NCBI RefSeq assembly: GCF_046546175.1 | Contig: NZ_JBKGYF010000015.1 | Coordinates: 1 to 30,615 of the forward strand | Direction of reading: 5' to 3' | DNA length: 30,615 bases | From: Methanohalobium sp046546175 | GTDB lineage: Archaea; Halobacteriota; Methanosarcinia; Methanosarcinales; Methanosarcinaceae | Part shown: positions 25,134 to 30,615 of the stretch, one piece after another | How the letters are laid out: every line of letters begins with the position of its first letter | Position numbering within the stretch: the stretch's first letter is position 1 | Made by a program: the position numbers and the translations under genes | Notes under the pieces: model-generated | Told to the model about the DNA's origin: nothing | Seen by the model: the letters and a program-made list of their open reading frames with translations, nothing else | Database searches by the model: none

Positions 25134-25772
25134 TTAAACCTTACTAGATGGGCAGAGATGATTAACCACACAATTTTCACATTCAGGGTTTTTGGCATGG
25201 CAAATTTTACGCCCATGCAAAATCAATGTCAATGACAGTTCATCCCAGTCGTTTTTATCTGCAAGTTCCATTAAATCCAGTTCTATTTTTTCTGGTGTTG
25301 CATTCTGGGTAAATCCAAGTCGTTGAGACAACCGTTTTACATGAGTGTCGACAGCAATCCCTTCCTGTACACCAAACCCCCTTGATAGCACAATATTGGC
25401 AGTCTTCCTCCCAACACCCGGAAGATTAATCATATCGTCCATATTGTCCGGTACTTTTGAGTTGAACTGGGATTTTATCATCTGGGCACATTTTTTGATA
25501 TTTCTGGCTTTATTCTTATAAAATCCAGTAGAATAGATATCCTTTTCCAGTTCATCGATATCTGCGTCTGCAAGGTCTTCAACATCAGTATACTTTTTAA
25601 ACAAATTCTTTGTTACCTGGTTCACCTGTGTATCCGTTGCCTGTGCCGAAAGGATGGTCGCTACAAGTAGCTGGAAAGGATTATTAAAACGTAGTGCTGG
25701 TTCTGGGTTAGGGTATTCCTTCTGGAGCAATGACCAGATTTTTTCAAAATTTTGAGTATTATCTACTACCAT
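25134..25772 (-). CDS. nth: Endonuclease III (DNA glycosylase/AP lyase)
   Basis: A 212-residue enzyme that removes oxidised pyrimidines and cuts abasic sites. The helix-hairpin-helix LPGVGRKTANIVLS contains catalytic Lys123, and Asp142 lies in VDTHVKRLS. The C-terminal [4Fe-4S] loop is complete: Cys191-x6-Cys198-x2-Cys201-x5-Cys207. Length and motif order are normal. It is transcribed in the same direction as porB, which ends 40 bp upstream, so read-through from the por operon is possible. Confidence 0.96.
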   Translation of the reverse strand: MVVDNTQNFEKIWSLLQKEYPNPEPALRFNNPFQLLVATILSAQATDTQVNQVTKNLFKKYTDVEDLADADIDELEKDIYSTGFYKNKARNIKKCAQMIKSQFNSKVPDNMDDMINLPGVGRKTANIVLSRGFGVQEGIAVDTHVKRLSQRLGFTQNATPEKIELDLMELADKNDWDELSLTLILHGRKICHAKNPECENCVVNHLCPSSKV

Positions 25773-25812
25773 TTTAAACTGTAATTTTAGTTATAAAAAT
25801 AAAAAAATTGGG

Positions 25813-26691
25813 TCACTGTAACCCAAAGTGTTTGATATTGAAATCAGCAAGTTCCTGAATCTTTTTAATTTCTTCATCTCCACCTTCTTTAGTGAAAAGA
25901 TGCTTGAACCTGCGCTGCAATTTGAGGTATTCTTCAACAGGTTTTGGACTTTTCACCTTTCTAACCTGTGTTATTTCCCCGTTTTCCATCTCATACATTG
26001 GCCAAAGTGCCGTTTGTACAGCCAGTTTTCCGACTTCTACGGTCTTTGAAGTGTCAAATCCCCATCCTGTTGTACATGGAGCATGTGCATGTATATAGGT
26101 TGGTCCTTCAATATCAGCCGCCTTTTTAGCCTTTTTCATCAAATCTTTGGGATAGGCAAGTGACGCAGTTGCCACATAGGGTGAGCCGTGTGCCGCCATT
26201 ATTTCAGGCATGTTCTTCTTTGGACGTTTGTTCCCAAAAGATACTTTACCTGCCGGGCTGGTAGTGGTTGAAGCATCGTATGGTGTTGCACCGCTTCGCT
26301 GCACACCTGTGTTCATGTATGCTTCGTTATCCATACAGATATAGGTTATATCGTGTCCCCGTTCGAATGCACCTGATATCGAGCGCATACCGATATCAAC
26401 TGTACCTCCATCACCTGCTATAACCACGAATTTTGTATCCTCGTCCTTATTCATGGCTTTCCAGGCAGCTTCAATTCCTGATGAAACAGCACCTGCATTT
26501 TCAAAAAGGGAGTGTATCCATGGCACGTTCCAGGATGTATCCGGATAAGGGGTCGTCATCACTTCAAGACAGCCGGTGGGTGTGGACACTATACAGTTTT
26601 CACCAATTCCTCTCAATACAAATTTTGCAATCATTGCATCACAACATCCAGGACAACCACTATGTCCTGAACATAACAAACTTTCTTTCAT
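25813..26691 (-). CDS. porB: Pyruvate:ferredoxin oxidoreductase, beta subunit
   Basis: A 292-residue thiamine diphosphate-binding subunit. The ThDP/Mg motif is GDGGTVDIGMRSISGAFERG, followed by NEAYMNTG. Cysteines for the proximal [4Fe-4S] cluster are at GHSGCPGCCDA near the N-terminus, and one more lies downstream (HAPCTTGW). The enzyme makes pyruvate from acetyl-CoA, CO2 and reduced ferredoxin for biosynthesis in methanogens. The ATG overlaps the porA stop by four bases, so the two are coupled. It is the last gene of porGDAB. Confidence 0.96.
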   Translation of the reverse strand: MKESLLCSGHSGCPGCCDAMIAKFVLRGIGENCIVSTPTGCLEVMTTPYPDTSWNVPWIHSLFENAGAVSSGIEAAWKAMNKDEDTKFVVIAGDGGTVDIGMRSISGAFERGHDITYICMDNEAYMNTGVQRSGATPYDASTTTSPAGKVSFGNKRPKKNMPEIMAAHGSPYVATASLAYPKDLMKKAKKAADIEGPTYIHAHAPCTTGWGFDTSKTVEVGKLAVQTALWPMYEMENGEITQVRKVKSPKPVEEYLKLQRRFKHLFTKEGGDEEIKKIQELADFNIKHFGLQ

Positions 26692-27902
26692 ATCAAATCC
26701 TCCCTCAGGTCGGTAAACTGACTTTCAATAGAAATACCTGAATCCATCACTTCCTTTGCTTCTTCAACTATGTTTTCAATAGTTCCTTCGGGAATATCCC
26801 GTCCACCAAGACCGATCATGTATCCTACAACTGGTACATTAATATCTGTGTTGTACATACATGCCTTGGTTTCGGTACAAAGTGCACCTTCATTCATACC
26901 AACGGATATGTTCTTATCTAGGGTCACAACAACTCCAGCATCTTTAATTACTTCTTTTATGGCGTCTTTTGGGAAAGGTCTTAATGCTCTTACCTTTAAA
27001 AGACCTACTTTAACACCTTTTTCACGGAGGTTATATATCACATCCCTAATTGTTCCTATAACAGAGCCCATTGCCAATATTATGATTTCGGCATCATCGG
27101 TTTCGTACTCATCAATAAGTCCCCCGTAATACCTGCCAAAGACATCATAGAAATCATCTGCAGCCTTTTCAATTTTGTCAATCGCTGCAGTCATTGCCTG
27201 TTCCTGTGCATACCTGAACTCAGTATAACTGGCAGGAGGTGCAAAAGCACCGAATGTTTTCGGATTTTTCGGGTCAAGCTTGTATTCAGGGTTAAATGAT
27301 GGAAGATATTTATCAATCAGGTTTTCTTCAAGCAAAACCACAGGTTCATAAACGTGTGAGAGAATGAACCCGTCCATACATACCATTACAGGTAGCATAA
27401 CGTCAGGGTCTTCACCCACTTTGTACGCCTGTGCTATCATATCCGCTGCTTCCTGTACATCTTCAGCATAAAGCTGTATCCATCCAGAATCCCTTTCAGA
27501 TACAGAATCCTGATGATCATTCCAGATGCTAATCGGTGCACTCAATGCACGGTTTACTACTGTCACAACTATAGGCAGCCTCATACCGGAAGCATTGAAC
27601 AATACTTCATGCATGAGTGCAAGTCCCTGTGAAGTAGTTGCTGAATATGTCCTTGCTCCTGTAGCAGATGAACCAACTAAGGTCGATAATGCAGAAAATT
27701 CTGATTCGACATTAATGGATTCACAATTTTCGAGTTCTCCATCCGCTATAAACTGTGAAAGTTCTTCTACAATATGGGTCTGTGGAGTTATCGGATAAGC
27801 TGATATTACATTGGGTCTACATACTTTGGCCGCATATGCAACTGCATATGACCCTTCAACAACTGTCATCATATCCTTTGTGATGTTGCGCAGTTTCACC
27901 AT
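26688..27902 (-). CDS. porA: Pyruvate:ferredoxin oxidoreductase, alpha subunit
   Basis: A 404-residue subunit holding domains I and II of the enzyme. The segment NVISAYPITPQTHIVEELSQ contacts the cofactor and substrate, and SATTSQGLALMHEVLFNASG is characteristic of the alpha chain. The family's conserved R/N-rich segment TVVNRALSAPISIWNDHQDS is present. It starts one base after the porD stop and overlaps porB by four bases, typical of a translationally coupled operon. Confidence 0.96.
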   Translation of the reverse strand: MVKLRNITKDMMTVVEGSYAVAYAAKVCRPNVISAYPITPQTHIVEELSQFIADGELENCESINVESEFSALSTLVGSSATGARTYSATTSQGLALMHEVLFNASGMRLPIVVTVVNRALSAPISIWNDHQDSVSERDSGWIQLYAEDVQEAADMIAQAYKVGEDPDVMLPVMVCMDGFILSHVYEPVVLLEENLIDKYLPSFNPEYKLDPKNPKTFGAFAPPASYTEFRYAQEQAMTAAIDKIEKAADDFYDVFGRYYGGLIDEYETDDAEIIILAMGSVIGTIRDVIYNLREKGVKVGLLKVRALRPFPKDAIKEVIKDAGVVVTLDKNISVGMNEGALCTETKACMYNTDINVPVVGYMIGLGGRDIPEGTIENIVEEAKEVMDSGISIESQFTDLREDLI

Positions 27903-28163
27903 TTATTTCTCCTCCAGAACCATTTCAATTGCAGAAACCGGACATTCATTTGCACAGACTCCGCATCCTTTACAGTAATCGTAATCATATTCAAAAAATC
28001 CATCTTCTCTTGGTATAACTGCTTCATCAGGACACAGAAGTTCACAGAGATTGCATTTGATACACTTATCATATATGAAAACTGGTTTGTAGTTTCTCCA
28101 TCCACCTGTTTTGTTTTTTCTAGTGGTGCCGGGTTCACATACACCGCCTGCAGAAATTGTCAT
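27903..28163 (-). CDS. porD: Pyruvate:ferredoxin oxidoreductase, delta (ferredoxin) subunit
   Basis: An 86-residue 2[4Fe-4S] ferredoxin-like subunit. Both Cys-x2-Cys-x2-Cys-x3-Cys-Pro motifs are present: CIKCNLCELLCPDEAV and CKGCGVCANECPVSAI. It passes electrons from the thiamine/Fe-S core to ferredoxin. It starts two bases after porG ends and is the second gene of porGDAB. Confidence 0.96.
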   Translation of the reverse strand: MTISAGGVCEPGTTRKNKTGGWRNYKPVFIYDKCIKCNLCELLCPDEAVIPREDGFFEYDYDYCKGCGVCANECPVSAIEMVLEEK

Positions 28164-28165
28164 TA

Positions 28166-28711
28166 TTAATTGCCCTCCCTTATCATATCATAGGCTTTCT
28201 GTACTGCCTCTGAATTCTTATCTCCTATCTTTCCGGGGAACCTCTCTTTAACAGCATCTTTGATGGATTCAGGATTTATTTCATCTGTTGCTCCTGCAAA
28301 AGCCCCCAGAAGTATTGTATTTACAATCGGTCTACCGATGATATCCAGTGCGATTTTTGTAGCATCAACTGTCATTATTTTGGCATCTGTATCAATATTA
28401 AAAGCTTCAGGACCAAAGTCACTGTTAATTATGAGAATACCATTCTCATCCATACCACTTGCAACTTCAACAATGTCAACAAGTGTAGGGTCCTGAACAA
28501 TTACATAATCTGGTTCATAAATCTGACTTCTCAGCCTTATGGGTTTATCACCAATCCTGGTAAAAGCCTGCACTGGTGCACCTCTACGCTCTACTCCAAA
28601 AGCTGGGAACGCTTGGCTAAATTTACCATCGCTGAAAGCTGCTATTGCAAGTAATTCAGCAGCAGTAACGGAACCTTGTCCTCCTCGACCGTGTACTCGT
28701 ATCTCTTTCAT
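28166..28711 (-). CDS. porG: Pyruvate:ferredoxin oxidoreductase, gamma subunit
   Basis: A 181-residue subunit. The N-terminal block EIRVHGRGGQGSVTAAELLA is diagnostic, followed by FPAFGVERRGAPVQAFTRI. It is the first gene of the operon. GGAG lies seven bases before the ATG. A TATA-like stretch near 28758-28767 sits about 50 bp upstream, with a 7-bp dyad (28767-28773 with 28789-28795) overlapping its upstream edge. Confidence 0.96.
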   Translation of the reverse strand: MKEIRVHGRGGQGSVTAAELLAIAAFSDGKFSQAFPAFGVERRGAPVQAFTRIGDKPIRLRSQIYEPDYVIVQDPTLVDIVEVASGMDENGILIINSDFGPEAFNIDTDAKIMTVDATKIALDIIGRPIVNTILLGAFAGATDEINPESIKDAVKERFPGKIGDKNSEAVQKAYDMIREGN

Positions 28712-28800
28712 CTATATTCTCCATTAATTACTATGTGTGGAAATAGTACAATAATATCTATATATTAAACAAGTTTAAATATGACAATCTTGTTTGCTGT
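28712..28800 (-). promoter_or_regulatory. porGDAB promoter region with a dyad next to the TATA box
   Basis: Reading leftward, TTTAATATATAGAT (28756-28769) is a good archaeal TATA box; the start site would be near 28735, leaving a leader of about 24 bases with GGAG. AAACAAG (28767-28773) and CTTGTTT (28789-28795) form a perfect 7-bp dyad across the BRE/TATA edge, where a repressor would block TBP/TFB. The dyad is short enough to be chance. Confidence 0.5.
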
Positions 28801-29090
28801 TATAATCGATTAATATTTAAAATGTTTATTATTTAACAATGTTAATCGCCTGCATAAATTTTAGTATGTTGTTTTAAATACAATGTTTAATTATGTAAAT
28901 TCCTATTTAGTCTTTTGGTAGAAAAACCCACATAATAAAAAAATAGGAAAATGTGGAAGGATTATCCGTTTAATATCAGATTTATAAGAATAAATAAAAA
29001 CCGATGTATTTAGCATCGGGGACATAATAAGTAGTCAAAAAAATATAAGTGATTTGCTAAACTATCGTATAATGTATGCATCTTACCCAA
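28801..29090. other. AT-rich spacer without genes
   Basis: About 290 bp with no credible open reading frame. It contains a 7-bp dyad (28807-28813 with 28842-28848), two interleaved dyads (28900-28908 with 28941-28949; 28928-28933 with 28951-28956), and a terminator-like hairpin at 28995-29019 described separately. Confidence 0.6.
28993..29019 (-). terminator. Hairpin followed by a T-run, reading leftward
   Basis: On the minus strand, CCGATG and CATCGG (29014-29019 and 29001-29006) pair around a 7-base loop, and TTTTTATT follows immediately. It lies about 80 bp beyond the apparent right end of the tnpB remnant and would stop transcripts leaving that element before they reach the por promoter. 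Confidence 0.45.
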
Positions 29091-29091
29091 A

Positions 29092-29147
29092 AGAACCATC
29101 TCCGTCAGTTACTAACCGCTGAAGCTGTTAGCTTGTCCTTCCATCTC
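29092..29147 (-). ncRNA. Possible remnant of the tnpB right end / guide RNA region
   Basis: Directly after the tnpB stop on the minus strand is a structured, less AT-rich stretch with a CTAAC/GTTAG hairpin around a 10-base loop (29112-29131), followed by an ACGGAGATGG segment. In IS200/IS605-type elements the 3' end and right flank encode a guide RNA. Identification rests on position and hairpin only. The tnpB itself is broken, so function is unlikely. Confidence 0.35.
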
Positions 29148-29613
29148 TTAACTAGAAGCTAAGCGGATGACATCAGGAAGGCTGACAGCTCCCCTGTGTG
29201 CAATATTCTTCGAAGCATTGTAATCGGCGTTGTCTTGATGACCGTAGCTTCTGGACGAAAACCGTTGAGGTTCTCAAGTGCTATAGCGTGGTTTATCAGC
29301 TGTTTGGCAATCCGATAGTTCAGATCCCGTTTGAACCGGCGTTCTTTCCTGGATAATTTCTTGAGGTGTTTCTTGGCTGAAAACATGACTTTAGATTGTA
29401 ATCTCGACTTCAGACTGGTGTATCGTTTTCTAACCTTATCAGCTTTTGAACCTTTTTAAATTTCATTATCCGAAGTAGTTGCTATATTGACTACCAAGAT
29501 TTACACCCAGTACATCATCGTTGTACCTGACTTCTGTTTCATCTACTTCCATCACAAGCATCAGGTAAAAGTTACCATCTTCGTAAATCAGGTCTGCCTG
29601 AACTCTGATTCTA

Positions 29614-30346
29614 TAGTTAGATACATAGCTCTTTATACAAAAGTATGGGGTAGAATATTCTATCAAACAGATAAGAATCATAATGATACAGTTTGGTATG
29701 AAACATTCCAAACCCTATACTTACGACTACAGAAAACCTGAAAATGCTGATGATATTTTAAAAAAACCTCGAAGACATACTTACTCTCTTAAACACTGAG
29801 ACTGATGAACCCTATGTCATAGGGTTCATGGATGAATCGTCTCCACAGACCAGAGCCAATACTCATAGACTCTGGTCGTTTGATAAACCCGTGATCTACA
29901 AGAACACGGATTACATAAAAGCAAATGCTTTTGCTTTTTATTCCATAAACGGTAACAACCTGATCGAATTCAAAGATTCATCCAAATCTGATTATGTTTG
30001 TGAATTTCTCGAGGAAATATCAAGAATCAATCAATGGCAGACCTATCGTGCTGATTATGGATAATGCTATAGCACATCATGCACTGAAAACAACCATGAA
30101 AGCGAAACAACTGGGAATTATACTGGTGTTCCTGCCACCGTATTCGCCTGACCTGAACCCCGTTGAATTCATATGGAAATCTATCAAAAGAGAAATATCG
30201 GTAAGGTTCGTTCAATCAAAACAGCATATAAGGTCCATCATAAAAACAGTGTTCATGGAAATTGGAATATCTCTATCATTTGCTAAAGCATGGATGAAAA
30301 AATTTGATGTACAAATACAAAGTATAATTCAATGAGTTAAAGACTA
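29614..30346 (+). mobile_element. IS630-family element, internally deleted and frameshifted, inserted in tnpB
   Basis: The 733-bp copy is flanked by TA on both sides (29612-29613 and 30347-30348), the target duplication of IS630/Tc1-mariner elements, with ends TAGT and ACTA. Joining the flanks through one TA restores tnpB in frame as GDYRPLDKNRIRVQADL. Full IS630 elements are about 1.1 kb. Here the first part, including most of the helix-turn-helix region, is missing, and recognisable transposase begins at QKYGVEYSIKQI. Confidence 0.82.
29629..30335 (+). pseudogene. IS630-family transposase pseudogene (DDE type)
   Basis: Starting at LFIQKYGVEYSIKQIRIIM without an initiator or complete DNA-binding domain, it continues as FGMKHSKPYTYDYRKPENAD. 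A one-base shift at a run of seven A (29760-29766) leads to LEDILTLLNTETDEPYVIGF and FMDESSPQTRA with the first catalytic Asp. A second shift near 30020-30032 leads to RPIVLIMDNAIAHH (second Asp) and PPYSPDLNPVEFIWKSIKRE (Glu). All three DDE residues survive but lie in different frames, so no active transposase can be made unless both shifts are bypassed. Confidence 0.87.
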
Positions 30347-30615
30347 TATTTTTATCCAGAGGTCTGTAATCGCCGTAAGATATACTGATCTTCTCACGGC
30401 CGCCAAGAGTAAGTATGGAAATCACATCGTTTCCCTTGAACGACAGAACTCTCTGGTCGTAGACCACAGCTCCCTTTCTATCGAATTTGTGCATGATCTT
30501 TATGTAGTTGCTGTAGCTTTTAGCTACTTTACCAATTGCCTGACAGTCAACTGAGCAGATAGACCGAATTTTTGCTTAATATCATAATAAGTCAATTTCT
30601 GAATCCCGGTTTTAC

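Larger units (their letters stand above)
29148..30615 (-). pseudogene. tnpB: tnpB (IS200/IS605 family, IS1341-type) pseudogene, interrupted by an IS630 element and running off the window
   Basis: Pieces of one TnpB can be read from right to left. The N-terminal part (30615 to 30349) includes YYDIKQKFGLSAQLTVR and GAVVYDQRVLSFKG, with a one-base frameshift near 30539. The IS630 insertion follows. The middle part (29613 to about 29466) has RIRVQADLIYEDGNFYL and VLGVNLGS, where the first RuvC Asp has become Asn. After a small disruption, GSKADKVRKRYTSLKSRLQ through ALENLNG carries the RuvC Glu. An internal deletion near 29247-29262 removes the region before the zinc finger, and the frame then changes to YGHQDNADYNASKNIAHRG, the last RuvC motif, ending at 29148. 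It is certainly inactive. Confidence 0.88.

Noticed and set aside
29487..29741. 84-codon plus-strand open frame in the transposon region
   Set aside because: It runs antisense to tnpB and out of frame with the recognisable IS630 transposase.
30276..30494. Stand-alone 72-codon gene
   Set aside because: It is the N-terminal part of the tnpB pseudogene and then runs into IS630 sequence.
1..30615. CRISPR arrays, tRNA or rRNA genes
   Set aside because: No regularly spaced direct repeats and no cloverleaf-like or rRNA-like segments were noticed in the intergenic regions, read by eye only.

Overview
The window is archaeal and comes from a methanogen of the Methanosarcina lineage. It encodes component A2 of the methyl-coenzyme M reductase (MCR) activation system, six methanogenesis marker proteins, formylmethanofuran:H4MPT formyltransferase, a four-subunit pyruvate:ferredoxin oxidoreductase, FEN-1 with a C-terminal PIP box, and a presenilin-type protease. 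AT-rich DNA, a betaine-type BCCT transporter and several very acidic proteins suggest a salt-adapted genus such as Methanohalobium or a relative. The genus is inference; no rRNA is present to settle it.

Layout. 1-8.1 kb (+): a HAD phosphatase-like protein, then atwA and the tightly packed run mmp3-mmp6-mmp5-mmp15-mmp17-mmp7, which is the MCR activation/maturation cluster, followed by an AhpD-like protein. 8.6-12.1 kb: presenilin-like protease (-), a small membrane/coiled-coil protein (+), a conserved unknown (-) and a BCCT transporter (-). 12.4-19.1 kb: an acidic orphan, UspA (-), a short TrmO-like protein, fen, gpmI (-), an M50 protease with two CBS domains, and a TraB-family membrane protein. 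19.2-24.1 kb (-): ftr, a CPH-type copper/silver P1B-ATPase, and a CooS homologue. 24.4-28.7 kb: a short histidine kinase (+), nth (-) and porGDAB (-). 28.7-30.6 kb: an AT-rich spacer and a nested transposon fossil, a tnpB pseudogene split by an internally deleted IS630-type element.

How the genes work together. Ftr acts early in the C1 pathway. AtwA and the Mmp proteins keep MCR, the last enzyme, in its active Ni(I) state. Por links acetyl-CoA to pyruvate, and GpmI serves lower glycolysis/gluconeogenesis.

Most notable points. (1) The CooS homologue appears to have Glu300 where CO dehydrogenases have a C-cluster cysteine, so it may be a hybrid-cluster enzyme rather than a CO dehydrogenase. 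(2) mmp3 has a good ribosome binding site but no start codon; one missing G would explain this. (3) Removing the IS630 copy at a TA duplication restores the tnpB frame across the junction exactly. (4) Mmp15 pairs an HgdC-like ATPase with an N-terminal CxxC domain, which suggests ATP-driven electron transfer in MCR activation. No tRNA, rRNA or CRISPR array was seen.
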